A DNA stretch of 64,000 nucleotides from Bacteroidota bacterium (GTDB lineage: Bacteria > Bacteroidota > Bacteroidia > UBA8524), in NCBI GenBank assembly GCA_008933805.1, contig WBUH01000016.1, positions 1 to 64,000 of the forward strand, read 5' to 3'. Each line of letters begins with the position of its first letter. Positions within the stretch are counted from its first letter, which is position 1. Made by a program: the position numbers and the translations under genes. Below the pieces are notes generated by a model. That model had not been told where the DNA came from. It worked only from the letters and a program-made list of their open reading frames with translations, and did not search any database. Positions 42,723 to 53,800 of this stretch are shown here, one piece after another.

Positions 42723-43151
42723 CTATTTTGCGTCTAAATCCCAATGAACCGCACCACCGGTAAAGGGGCTTTTAAAATCAATTTCAAGGCGTTTTGATGT
42801 TAATTTCTTTATCGTCCAAACAGTTTTAAACTCCGGTGCATTTTCATCAATCATTACTGTTTTATAAGTACTGTCAGAAAACTTCCATGTACCGTTATAT
42901 CCGGTTGTAACCAACAAATAAGTTCCATTCTTTTTCATGGTAAGTTCCAGCCCTTCGGTACTATTATCGGGAGCACCGTTATGGGTTGCTTTCACCACTT
43001 CCCAAGTGCGGGCCAAGCTATCCGCCCAACTGGGTTTAGGGGTGTTATTACCTGCATTGTTGGCAGGGGTAGTGGTACCGCCGTCGTCTTTGCTGCAAGC
43101 GGCCAACACTAACAGTGTTGCTGCGATAAAAATGTTTTTACTGATTCTCAT
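42723..43151 (-). CDS. Small lipocalin-like lipoprotein
   Basis: A 142-residue lipoprotein: MRISKNIFIAATLLVLAACS (cysteine at residue 19), an Asn/Thr/Pro/Gly-rich linker (SKDDGGTTTPANNAGNNTPK) and a beta domain: ARTWEVVKATHNGAPDNSTE, LELTMKKNGTYLLVTTGYNG, TWKFSDSTYKTVMIDE, KRLEIDFKSPFTGGAVHWDL. W-x-V, F-x-x-x-G-x-Y and K-R-L-E-I blocks resemble the lipocalin-like domain seen also in the lipoprotein at 15651. Function unknown. Confidence 0.75.
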   Translation of the reverse strand: MRISKNIFIAATLLVLAACSKDDGGTTTPANNAGNNTPKPSWADSLARTWEVVKATHNGAPDNSTEGLELTMKKNGTYLLVTTGYNGTWKFSDSTYKTVMIDENAPEFKTVWTIKKLTSKRLEIDFKSPFTGGAVHWDLDAK

Positions 43152-43265
43152 ATGCTATAGTTTTAATTGTTTTGCTATGAGATGCTTACGACTGTATCGG
43201 AGTTGCGGCCATACCCCGCCTATTATACCATCAGCAGCACAACAACTACACAATGGCTTAACTCT

Positions 43266-43273
43266 TATATTTG
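43266..43273 (+). promoter_or_regulatory. Putative -7 element of the cupin gene
   Basis: TATATTTG matches TAnnTTTG exactly. It ends 4 nt before ATG 43278 and 16 nt before ATG 43290. Confidence 0.5.
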
Positions 43274-43289
43274 TGAAATGGACAATGCA

Positions 43290-43667
43290 ATGGACAGCAA
43301 CAAATACAACATACACCTTGATGTAAAATTTGACCACCAAGAGCGGATAGATTTACCTGAGTTTATAAAAAACGAAGTAAATCACCATTGGTTTAACCAA
43401 ACGCTTACCAAGGTAAACGATAGTGTTGTACGTGTGGGTGTATTTGAAGAGGGCGATTTCCATTGGCACAAACATGATAACGATGATGAATTCTTTTTTG
43501 TGCTGGAGGGTATGCTGGCCATTGACCTTGAAGACAAAACCATAGAGCTGCTCCCCTTGCAAGGCACTACTATAACCAAAGGGGTAATGCATCGTCCGCG
43601 TGCTATTGGCCCCAAAACAGTAGTTTTAATGGTTGAAACTGCTTCAATAGTACCAACAGGAGATTAA
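43290..43667 (+). CDS. Cupin-domain protein
   Basis: A 125-residue single-cupin protein, MDSNKYNIHLDVKFDHQERI. The core cupin motif is VFEEGDFHWHKHDNDDEFFF with VLEGMLAIDLEDKTIELLPL, giving His and Glu metal ligands (H-x-H-x-x-x-x-E), and a second block TKGVMHRPRAIGPKTVVLM with a third His. Small cupins of this kind bind a divalent metal; substrate unknown. Upstream in-frame codons are less likely because TATATTTG at 43266 marks the promoter; ATG at 43278 is also possible. Confidence 0.82.
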   Translation: MDSNKYNIHLDVKFDHQERIDLPEFIKNEVNHHWFNQTLTKVNDSVVRVGVFEEGDFHWHKHDNDDEFFFVLEGMLAIDLEDKTIELLPLQGTTITKGVMHRPRAIGPKTVVLMVETASIVPTGD

Positions 43668-43698
43668 ATATTTTGGCAACAGAGAAGGTTGTGTATTA

Positions 43699-43730
43699 AA
43701 TTAAAAAACCCCGTTAGGGGTTTTTTAATT
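43699..43730. terminator. Bidirectional terminator
   Basis: Perfect 14-bp stem AATTAAAAAACCCC / GGGGTTTTTTAATT with loop GTTA, between the convergent cupin and cytochrome genes. The last base overlaps the cytochrome stop codon. Confidence 0.88.
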
Positions 43731-44062
43731 TATTTAGATTCGTGCATTACCAGCACATATTGTAAAATAAGATCTTGTTCTTTTGCATCCAGCACTTCGC
43801 TGCCTGCTTTTTTATTCACCTTATCAGACATTAAAGGCACCATAGTGCGCCATTCTTTTTCGCTTTCTTTTCTTGGGTCAATTAACTCATGGCAATTGCC
43901 GCAATTTTCTTCGTACAATTTTTTCCCATCGGTCAACTGAGCAAGGGTTACACCCGGAAACTTTGCTGCTCCCCTATCCGCATCGGCTTGGGTAGGAGCC
44001 AACATTTTAGCACTACAAGCCGATAAAATTGCCAAAAGGCTAAGTACAGTAATCTTTTTCAT
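43730..44062 (-). CDS. c-type cytochrome lipoprotein
   Basis: A 110-residue protein starting MKKITVLSLLAILSACSAKM (lipobox cysteine near residue 16), with one heme c site ENCGNCHELIDPRKE (CxxCH) and a distal methionine region TMVPLMSDKVNKKAG, then a C-terminal helix (DAKEQDLILQYVLVMH). It is a membrane-anchored monoheme cytochrome c; electron donor and acceptor are unknown. The frame extends 10 codons upstream (GTG start), but the signal peptide begins at this ATG. Confidence 0.88.
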   Translation of the reverse strand: MKKITVLSLLAILSACSAKMLAPTQADADRGAAKFPGVTLAQLTDGKKLYEENCGNCHELIDPRKESEKEWRTMVPLMSDKVNKKAGSEVLDAKEQDLILQYVLVMHESK

Positions 44063-44145
44063 CCTTAACTGGTTTTTATCAAAAGTATTCACTTTTGGCT
44101 AACTATAGAAACAATATATACTTTCTTTTACCAAACCAGTAGTTA

Positions 44146-44997
44146 TTACCGCCAAGTACCCATCTTACCCGCCTGAAAATCAGCGTATGCCTGCCGTATT
44201 TCTTGTTCGGTATTCATTACAAACGGGCCATAAGCAACAATAGGTTCATTAAACGGCTCGCCATACCCAAACAACAGCATACAATCGTCAGTAGCCATTA
44301 CCTCTATACCTGTACCCTTGTTTGTAAACTCTATTAAATTATGGGTAGTAACCGTTTGTCCATTAACATCAAGCCTACCGCGCATCACGTAGAAAAATAT
44401 ATTATTACTCTCTTTCACATCTGCGGTAAACTTTCCGCCGGCCTTCATTTCAACACTTGCCATTGTTAAACCGGTTATTGAGTTTACAGGACCTTGAATA
44501 CCGTTCCGCTCGCCCGAAATCAAGTTCACGGTTACTTTCCCCTCGTCTTCTACAATGTGTGGTATCTCGTCCTTTTGCAACCCCACATAATTTGGAGTAG
44601 TCATTTTTAACGACGACGGAAGATTAAGCCATAACTGCAAAACTTCAACCTCGCCACCGTTTTTCATAAACTCGTCTGATGAAACTTCTGAGTGTATCAC
44701 GCCGCTGCCGGCCGTCATCCATTGTATCCCGCCTTCAGTAATTACACTTTTGTGCCCGCCTGAATCCCAATGGGTAATATCGCCCGTAATAATAAAAGTC
44801 AGCGTTTCAAACCCTCTGTGCGGGTGAGGCCCAAAGGGCAAACCGTGATTATTGGGTGAATATACCTGAGGCCCGTGGTGGTTAAGAAACAAAAACGGGT
44901 CGATGTGGTTTACCGAATGCGTAGGCATAGCACGGTAGGTAACCAAATCATCTATTGGGGCACTAATGGCAGTATGAATAGCTTTTATAACTCTCAT
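44146..44997 (-). CDS. Pirin family protein
   Basis: A 283-residue two-cupin protein with the Pirin signature: DPFLFLNHHGPQ, GPHPHRGFETLTFIITGDIT, HWDSGGHKSVITEGGIQWMT, AGSGVIHSE. The metal ligands (HPHRG and the later H-x-E) are present. Pirins bind iron and some have quercetinase-like dioxygenase activity or act as regulators. The upstream region carries the palindrome TTTGTTGCAACAAA at 45018. Single gene. Confidence 0.93.
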   Translation of the reverse strand: MRVIKAIHTAISAPIDDLVTYRAMPTHSVNHIDPFLFLNHHGPQVYSPNNHGLPFGPHPHRGFETLTFIITGDITHWDSGGHKSVITEGGIQWMTAGSGVIHSEVSSDEFMKNGGEVEVLQLWLNLPSSLKMTTPNYVGLQKDEIPHIVEDEGKVTVNLISGERNGIQGPVNSITGLTMASVEMKAGGKFTADVKESNNIFFYVMRGRLDVNGQTVTTHNLIEFTNKGTGIEVMATDDCMLLFGYGEPFNEPIVAYGPFVMNTEQEIRQAYADFQAGKMGTWR

Positions 44998-45017
44998 GAC
45001 AAAACTTGAAGATTATG

Positions 45018-45031
45018 TTTGTTGCAACAAA
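45018..45031. promoter_or_regulatory. Perfect 14-bp palindrome in a divergent promoter region
   Basis: TTTGTTGCAACAAA between pirin (start 44997, minus) and the TPR kinase gene (45125, plus). It is about 20 nt upstream of the pirin start, a typical place for an operator. Confidence 0.4.
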
Positions 45032-45098
45032 TAACAAACAAAAACGGGGTTTGTTATACAATTAATCAAAGGTTTTTGAGCATACGCGGATTAAGGGG

Positions 45099-45106
45099 TA
45101 ATTTTG
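45099..45106 (+). promoter_or_regulatory. Putative -7 element of the TPR kinase operon
   Basis: TAATTTTG matches TAnnTTTG; 18 nt before the ATG at 45125. An in-frame TTG at 45104 lies within it and is therefore rejected as start. Confidence 0.5.
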
Positions 45107-45124
45107 TATCTTGTAAATATAGGC

Positions 45125-46954
45125 ATGGGCAGGAAGTTAGTTTTATGGCTTATTGTTTTAACCCTTACCACTGGGGTAAAAGCAAATATTGACAGCCTGA
45201 AAAAGGTATTGGGTACCCCAATGCCTGATTCTTCGCTTACCAATACTTATTTATCGTTGGGCAAGGCGTACATGAACATTAGCCCCGATAGCGCATTAAC
45301 CTATGTTTTGATGGCCTATGAAAATGCCAAAAAGGCCAACGACCTTGAGAAGCTGGCGAGCGCTGCAAACATTACAGGTGTTGTTTACTTAAACAAAGGC
45401 CAATACGACAAAGCTCTTTTGTACCATCTTGAGGCATCAAAATTGTTTGAAAAAACCGGTAACAAGCGCGGTGTATCGTTCAGTTACAACAACATTGGTT
45501 CTGTAAATTTTCACACGGGCAAATACGACGAGGCATTAACGTATTACAAAAAATCACTCGCTCTTAAACTTGAGCTTAATCTGGAAAAAGAGGTAAGCAG
45601 TACGTATGTGAACCTTGGCAATATTTTCATGAAAAAGAATGCTTACGATAGTTGTATTTACTACTATTTGCAGGCACTGGGGAACTCACGAAAAAACAAA
45701 GACTTGTACAACGAATCGGTATCGTTGATGAATTTGGGCGAGGTTTACTACGACACTAAGAACTACCCGATGGCTTTGAATTATTACCACGAAGCACTGG
45801 CAATAAATGAAGCTCGCAACGATTTGTACCATCAAGCCAATTGCTATTACGCAATGGGCAAAATATATACTGAAACAAAGTTGTACGGGCAGGCTGAAAC
45901 AAACTTGAAAAAGGCATACAGCATAGCATCAAAGGGGGATATGAAACCCATGATGATGAACATTTTTTCATTCTTTTCAAAACTGTATGAGGCTACGGGT
46001 GATGCCCAGCAAGCATTGGCATACTACAAAAAATACCACGCCCTTAACGATACGCTTTTCAATATTGAAAAGGCAAACCGTATTGAGGAATTGAAAGCAG
46101 GCTATGAAAGCGAACTAAAAGACCAAAAAATTAAGGAGTTAAACCTTGATATGCTAATGGCCGAGCAAAGTGCTAAGCAAAACAAACTGTTTAGAAACCT
46201 GCTGATTGTTGCATTTCTTTTGGCCGGAGTTACCATTGGGGTTTTGTACCGAAACATCAGATTGAAGCAAAAAACCAACCGCTTGTTGCTTGAAAAAAAC
46301 AAGCAAATTGAGGTGCATCAACAGGAAATTGAAGAGAAAAACCAAGCCCTTGCCCGCTATAACAAAGAGTTGATGACCGAAAACATCAGTGTGAAGTATG
46401 AGGTATTGAAAAGCAAAATAAACCCTCACTTCCTGTTCAACTCTTTAAGCACACTTTCAACACTAATCATCAAAGACCAACGAACAGCCATAGATTTTGT
46501 GGGACGGTTTTCTAAACTATACCGCAGCATACTAAAATCAGGCGATAACAAAGTGGTTTCGCTGGCAGAAGAACTGGAAATAGCCGGCCATTATTTGTAC
46601 ATGCAAAAAATGCGGTTTGGAACAAACTTATCTGTAGAGATTAATGTGCCCCAAACTATGATGCGTAACTGTGTTCCGCCTTTTACGCTGCAATTATTGA
46701 TAGAGAATGCGATTAAACACAATATTATCTCAGAAGAAAACAGTTTATCTATTGAGATAAAATATGAAGCTGGAAATATTGTAATAAGTAATAACTTGCA
46801 GGTGAAACCCCTGAAAGAACCATCAACGGGTATAGGCTTACAAAACATTACCGACCGCTACCGCTTGCTGGAAACCCAACCCCCTGTATTTGGTGTTGAA
46901 AACGGTTATTATGTAGCCCGAATACCGCTTTTAAAACCTGAGTTTGCTGCATGA
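45125..46954 (+). CDS. TPR-containing LytS-type sensor histidine kinase
   Basis: A 609-residue protein: signal peptide (MGRKLVLWLIVLTLTTGVKA), six to eight tetratricopeptide repeats over residues about 25-340 (for example ASAANITGVVYLNKGQYDKA, YNNIGSVNFHTGKYDEALTY), one membrane helix near residues 360-378 (LFRNLLIVAFLLAGVTIGVL), a coiled coil (LLLEKNKQIEVHQQEIEEKN) and a LytS/YehU-type kinase domain (SKINPHFLFNSLSTLSTLI with its phospho-His). Periplasmic TPRs probably sense a partner protein. It overlaps its LytTR regulator by ATGA. Confidence 0.92.
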   Translation: MGRKLVLWLIVLTLTTGVKANIDSLKKVLGTPMPDSSLTNTYLSLGKAYMNISPDSALTYVLMAYENAKKANDLEKLASAANITGVVYLNKGQYDKALLYHLEASKLFEKTGNKRGVSFSYNNIGSVNFHTGKYDEALTYYKKSLALKLELNLEKEVSSTYVNLGNIFMKKNAYDSCIYYYLQALGNSRKNKDLYNESVSLMNLGEVYYDTKNYPMALNYYHEALAINEARNDLYHQANCYYAMGKIYTETKLYGQAETNLKKAYSIASKGDMKPMMMNIFSFFSKLYEATGDAQQALAYYKKYHALNDTLFNIEKANRIEELKAGYESELKDQKIKELNLDMLMAEQSAKQNKLFRNLLIVAFLLAGVTIGVLYRNIRLKQKTNRLLLEKNKQIEVHQQEIEEKNQALARYNKELMTENISVKYEVLKSKINPHFLFNSLSTLSTLIIKDQRTAIDFVGRFSKLYRSILKSGDNKVVSLAEELEIAGHYLYMQKMRFGTNLSVEINVPQTMMRNCVPPFTLQLLIENAIKHNIISEENSLSIEIKYEAGNIVISNNLQVKPLKEPSTGIGLQNITDRYRLLETQPPVFGVENGYYVARIPLLKPEFAA

Positions 46955-47685
46955 ACTGCGCTATAATTGAAGACGAACAACACGCCGCTACCCACCTAGA
47001 GTATTTGCTTTCGCAATGTACGCAAGAAGTTCAGGTACAAGCACGTCTGGGCACAGTGAAATCGGCTTACCAATGGCTGCAAAGCAATGAGCCCGACATT
47101 ATTTTTCTGGATGTACAACTGGGCGACGATTTAGGCTTTAGCATTTTTGAGAATATGCAGGTAACCACACCTGTTATCTTCACCACGTCGTACGAAGAAT
47201 ATGCCATTAAAGCGTTTGAGCTAAACAGCATTGCCTATTTGCTTAAGCCAGTGCTACTGGATGAATTGCAAGCCTCATTAAATAAATACGACAGCTTGGT
47301 GCAGCAACCCAAGTCGTACGAAAACTTAAGCCGTATTCACACACCCTACCAAAAACGGTTCTTGGTACAATCGGGAAAAGAAATCATATCACTGCTTGCC
47401 GATGATATTGCCTATTTTTTTGTGCAAAACCGCCACTTGATTATTGCCACGCTGGATGGCAAAAAGTATTTGTTTGACGGCAGCCTTGACGCTATGGAAA
47501 TGCGTGTTGACCCTGAGAACTTCTTCCGCATAAACCGCCAGTTTATTGTATCGTTTAATGCTATTGAGAAAATGTTTAACCACACGCGCGGCAGGGTGAA
47601 ATTAATTACCCGCCCGTTATCAAAAGAAGAGATGGTGGTGAGCATTGATAGGGCTGCGGAGTTTAAAGATTGGTTAAATCGATAA
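46951..47685 (+). CDS. LytTR-family response regulator
   Basis: A 244-residue regulator: receiver domain (CAIIEDEQHAATHLEYLLSQ, phosphoacceptor in PDIIFLDVQLGDDLGFSIFE, K in AYLLKPVLLDEL) and LytTR DNA-binding domain (KRFLVQSGKEIISLLADDIA, FFRINRQFIVSFNAIEKMFN). It is cotranscribed with the TPR kinase and lies 123 nt upstream of the giant adhesin gene, a plausible target. Confidence 0.95.
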   Translation: MNCAIIEDEQHAATHLEYLLSQCTQEVQVQARLGTVKSAYQWLQSNEPDIIFLDVQLGDDLGFSIFENMQVTTPVIFTTSYEEYAIKAFELNSIAYLLKPVLLDELQASLNKYDSLVQQPKSYENLSRIHTPYQKRFLVQSGKEIISLLADDIAYFFVQNRHLIIATLDGKKYLFDGSLDAMEMRVDPENFFRINRQFIVSFNAIEKMFNHTRGRVKLITRPLSKEEMVVSIDRAAEFKDWLNR

Positions 47686-47808
47686 CCTCTTTTACAATTT
47701 CAAGCACAAAAAAAACACTTTCGCGTTAATACGCAACGCTTTAGTAGTTTTTGCTGCAACATTTTGTGTGTTGTAAGCTATCTATGTTGATTAAACAAGG
47801 CTTAGGAT

Positions 47809-50800
47809 ATGAAACGTTCATTACAGTTTTTAGCAATTTTAATTCTGCTGATCCTTTCACACACAAGGACAGAGGCACAGACCAACTCCATTGAGTTGAA
47901 AAGCGGTTCGGGAAGCCTTATAAGTTCCCACAACTCCGTGTCGGCAGCGATTGCCGCAATTCCTTCTACAATTACACAAGCATACGTAATTGAAATTACC
48001 ACCGCCTATACAGGCGCCAACGAAACTTTTCCTATTACGTTTCCTGCTAAATCAGGCGCAAGCGCAAGCAACACAATTACGTTGCGTCCGGCAAGTAACG
48101 TTACCAGTGCTACAATAACAACATCAGGAGCAACATCGTTAATGGAACTTAAGGATGGTGATTATGTGATTGTTGATGGGCGTCCCGGTGGCACAGGCAC
48201 AACAAAAGCCTTAACGCTGGCGCAAACCAATACAGGAGCATATTCGGCTGTATCATTTGTTGACGGTGCTACAAATAACATATTGAGGTATTTGAACATT
48301 TCACAGGCTTCTACCTCAAGCACAGGACGAAGTATTTATTTTTTCACCTCAGCATCAAACTCTTCAGGTAACTCAGATAACAGGGTAGAATTTTGTAAAG
48401 TTACAGGAGGTCGCTATATCGTTCAATTAGGTGGAACTGCTGCAAACCCTAACCGTAGAAACACTTTATATGGTAATGAGTTTTTGAACCAAACCTATGC
48501 CGGCATATATGGAACCAGCACCGCAAACCAAATGTTTGTAGTGGATTCTAACTCGTTCCACATGACCACTCCCACGACTTCTACTTCTATTTCTTCGGGC
48601 ATCTACATCACTTCGTACTCTGATACTATTATCGTTACCCGTAACAAGTTTTATGACATAACGCTAACGGGTAGTAACGACTGTGATATACACGGTGTGT
48701 ACATATCTGCAACTGCCGGAATGGTAGCAAACATAACTAACAACATTATTGCATTTGATGGAAACCCAGGCTCTACAGCCACCTACGGAATTTCATTAGT
48801 AGGTAGCGGTGCAAGCAATGTAAAAGCATATTACAACTCTATACGTATAGGTGGCACATTAACCACGGGCGGAACGAGCGGCAACGTGCTTTCGGCTTGT
48901 ATAAACAAAACCAATACAAGTACCACTGGCGTATATGATTTTAGAAATAACATTTTGGCAAATATGCGTACCGGCGGAATTAGTGGCGGACAACACCTTC
49001 CCTTTTCAGCTACCAGTGCCAACGGTATTATTGCTGCAATGGACTATAACGTGTATAACTCTGCTTCGGGGCTTATCAGCCGACTAGGCACAGCTACCAG
49101 CAACTCCATTGCATCTCACCAAGCATTATTTACTTCAGGTATAGATGATAACGCCAACGATTATCCTGTTTTCTTTACTTCTAATACTGATTTGCACTTA
49201 ACAGGTACATCACTTGGAAACTCCGATCTTAAAGCTCAAGTTATATCAAGCGTAACCAATGATATTGACAATAACCCTCGTGGTGCTTCAACATACAGGG
49301 GAGCTGATGATAACCCTGCATATCCTATACTAGGTCTTAAAAATGACATTGGTATTGTTAGTATAGACCAACCCGCTGCGGGCAGCTGTGCTACAACACA
49401 AACGGTTAAAGTTACTGCTAAAAACTTTGGCATTAACCAAGTTGACACCTTTACTGTAAACTGGAGCATTAACGGTAGTTTGCAAACTCCTGTTACATTT
49501 TACCAGCTGCTAGATACTGTTTTAGGCTCAGGGAGTGTAACGCAACAAGTAACCTTGGGTAATTTCTCATCTACTGCCGGAGTAAAATACACCATAAAGG
49601 CTTGGACCAGCAGCCCCAACAATGTTAATGACGCCCTAAAAATTAATGACTCTTCAAGCCGTATTTTCTCAATGGCTTTGCAAGCAGGCACTTATACCAT
49701 TGGTGGCACTACACCTAACTTTGCAACAATAAACGATGCAGTAAATGAGCTAAATACCTATGGTATTTGTGGTCCAGTTGTTTTTGATATCCGCAACGGC
49801 ACCTACACTGAAAAGCTGGTGTTCAATGAAATTTCAGGAGCCTCTGCAACAAACACAATCACTTTTAAAAGTGAAAGCAACAATAAAACAGCAGTAACCA
49901 TTAGCTCTGCTGCAAGCACTGTAACTACTGATAACTACACGATTTCATTAGTTGGCACTGACCATATTACATTTAGGGATTTAACGCTTGAACGTAGCGG
50001 AACAGGCACATATTCGTCTGTTATCAATATTGATGGAACCGTTGAAAACATTGTAATACGCGACAACAAGTTTGTTGGACCAACTAATATAACTACTGAT
50101 GCAAACGGTACACGTTCACACGTTTATGCAGGCTCAACCGCTATCACCTCTAATGTGTTAATTTATAACAACGAGATGGTGGGCAACTCAAACGGAGTTT
50201 GGCTAAATGTAAACACTACAACCCGATCAACCGGAACTAAAATATACAGCAACACAATTGATGCAAACTATACAGGTGTTTTTGTAGCAGGCCAGAACTA
50301 TCCTGAGATTTACAAAAACAGAATAGTGCGTGCTGACCAAACCATTAACGTTGAATACTACGGTATAAGCATGAACATTGTTGACAGCGCATACTTTGTA
50401 TCGCAAAACTTTGTTGAATCTAACAGGGGATATGGTATCCGCTTGCGCGACTGTAATGGTAATGCAGGAAAAGAAGGACAGGTAATCAACAACATGATAA
50501 CTATGTCGTATGCAGGAACCTCAAGCGTATATGGTATCAGTAATGAAACTTCAGGTTCTTACCAATTGTTTGCTCACAACACTTGTTTGTTAGATGTTGA
50601 CTACACCTCTACTTCAACTACCACAGGTGGTCGTGGTTTTTACATGCCTGTTGTAACGCTTAACGCTTACAACAAGGTTAGAATATTAAATAACATATTC
50701 TACAACAAGTTAGACGGTGTGGCCGCTTGGTATACTCCCAACGGCTTAGCCGCTATTACAGAACTTGACTATAACTTGTATTATACCACAGGCGAAAACC

Positions 50801-53800
50801 TTGGTTATTTAACCTCAACTTATTACCCTGATTTTGCTTCGTTCCAAACAGCTACAGGAAAGGATGCACATAGCTACAACTTTGCTCCCAACTTTGTTAG
50901 CAGCAAAAACCCTCACTTGTTATTCCTTTCACGCTTTGCGTATGGCAAAAACGGATTGAACATTACTAATGATTATGATGGCGATGTGCGTTGTGCATCA
51001 TTACCTACCATTGGTGCTGATGAATACACTCCATCACTAAGCGCTCCTACAGCTACCTTTATCGGCCCTAACAGCGCTGTTACAGGTGACAGGTCGTACT
51101 TCTTGTTTAATGGTAATGCAAACCAAATAGCCATCTACAAATGGTATGTAAACGGTGTGTACGTAAACCAAGGTATTAACTTTATTTACAGTTTCCCAAC
51201 AGCAGGCAATTATGATATTATGATGGTTGCTGAAAACTGTAGCGGTTTTGACAGTGCACAGGTGAGCTATACCATTGCCGACCCTACACTTGCTCCTACT
51301 GCTAACTTCTCATCTGACAGGAATCAGATATACGTTAATGAGAGCATAAAACTTACTGACCTTTCGCTAAACGGACCTACTGCTTGGCATTGGAGCGTAA
51401 CACCTAATAACGGCACGAATGTTATTTTCTCAGACTCAACGGAGCAAGACCCATCTATTTTGTTTACCGAAGCCGGTAAATATGAAATATGCTTGATTTC
51501 TGATAACGCTATAGGTAGCAGTGCGCAACGCTGCCGTACCGCTTACATTGAGGTGTATCCGATTGTAAATATGTGTGCAGAGAAAACCTCAACTTTTGAG
51601 CGTGGTAAAATTTATGACGACGGTGGTTCAGCGGCTAACTATGCTGCCAACCAAAACTGTGCATTCTTCATCAACCCATGTGCTTCATCTGTAACCCTGC
51701 GTTTTAACCAATGGACCAATACTGATGCTGATGACAAGCTGATTATTTACGACGGTGATACCAGCGATGCTGCTAACATTATTGCTACGATAACCGGAGG
51801 TATGACTAACCCCGGCGGAACAACAGGTTTCACTGCAAAATCAGGACATATGTGGTTGCTTTGGAAAACCGATGCAGCTACGCAGTACGCAGGTTTTGAG
51901 GCTGAGTGGGAAAGCGTACCTGTGAGCACTAGCCCAACTGTAGCAGGTTTCAATATTCCTGATACGTTGTTTGAAGATTCTCCGTACGATTTTGTAAACA
52001 CTTCAACCGGAAACGGATTAACCTTCTTCTGGGATTTTGATTACCCTAACTACGAATCGGATAACAACAACAACTACAGCAAACCAAATCCAACCAAAAC
52101 CTTTGTATTGCCCGGCACATACAATGTTTTGTTGTCATCAACAAACTGTTTAGGTGTTGATTCGTTCTTCAAACAAATTGTGGTTGTTTCTCCAACAACA
52201 GCTCCTACACCGGTTGACTTTACAGCCAGCCTTACTAAAGTAAATACTGCCGAAGTAACCCGCCTAACTGACCTTAGCGGACATGGCCCAAGCAACTGGA
52301 AATGGGAAATAACCCCATCAAACGGTGTGCAGTTTATTGATGCCGCAACCAGCCGCAACCCCCGCGTAGCGTTTAGCTTTGGCGGTAAATACACTGTTAA
52401 ACTTGTAGCTTCTAACAGCGTTGGTGCTGATTCTATTGAGAAAATAGACTACATCGAAGTTGTTGAATACTGCCGTCCTAACGTGCTTACTACGAATACC
52501 GACGTAACCATTCGCCGTGTGAGATTTGAGCAAATCGACCAATCATCTGATTATGGGGTGAACAAATACAGCGATTTCAGCTCAAACGGCCAAGTAGCAC
52601 AAGTTGCTGAAGGCGGAGTGTACAACATTAATATTGAACGTAACACAAACAACGAGCGTGTAAACTTTGCTGCTTGGATTGATTTGAACCAAGACGGTGA
52701 TTTTGAAGATCAAGACGAAGAAGTATTGTTTGACAGTGCTTCAACTGCGCAAATACTAACCGCACCTATTACCATTCCTGCAAGCGGCTTATTAGGCCCA
52801 ACTCGTATGCGTGTAGCAGTATCAAGGGCAAACCTTACTACACTACCTTGCGGTCCTGTTGTAGTTGGTGAGTACGAAGATTTTAAAGTAAATATTCTAC
52901 CTGACGATAAAGCTCCTGTGGTAACCATTGTAGGTCCTAACCCTGCAACTGTAGAGGTTGGCTACGGTTACACCGATTCAGGTGCTACTGCTTTTGATAA
53001 TGTTGACGGTAACATTACCTCAACCATTATGATTGTAGGTAGTGCTGATACCTTAACAGTTGGCGAGTACACCATCAGCTACACTGCAACTGACTCAAGA
53101 GGTAATACTACTACGGTAGAACGTAAAGTGAAAATCACTCCCGATGTTACTAAACCTGTGTTTACTAAAAACGGAGATGATACTGTAAAACTTTCTGTAT
53201 TCTCTCAATACGTTGAGCCCGGCTACAATGCTATTGACAATCCTTTCGGAACAGATTTAACACCTGTTGTAGTAACAACCGGCGCTGTAGATACTGCTAA
53301 GGTTGGCACTTATGAGCTAACCTACACCGTTGCTGATGCAAGCGGTAACACTGTACAATTGAAACGTATCATCATTGTTAGTGATACTACAAAACCTGTA
53401 ATTACACTTAACGGCAATGCAACTATAGACCATAGCGGTAAAACTCCTTATGTGGATGCAGGTGCTTCTGTAGCTGATAACTACGACCCATTTGTACCTT
53501 ATACCGTAACAGGTAGCGTAAACGTTAACGCTTTAGGCACATATACCTTGGTGTATAAAGCCGTTGACGCCGCAGGTAATGTTGCTGACTCAGTAGTACG
53601 CACCATTAATGTGGTTGACAGAATTGCTCCACAAATTACGTTGGTGGGTAGTGATATTGTTCATCTTGCCCGCTGGCAGTCGTACACAGATTCAGGTTAT
53701 ACATTGAGTGATAACTTCTACGACAGCGCACAAGTAACCGTTGAAACACTTGGCAACTGGGTAAACAGCAGTGTTGAAGGCTTGTACTACATCCAATACC

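Noticed and set aside
45104-45124. TTG at 45104 as start of the TPR kinase
   Set aside because: It lies in the promoter-like TAATTTTG; the ATG at 45125 starts a proper signal peptide.
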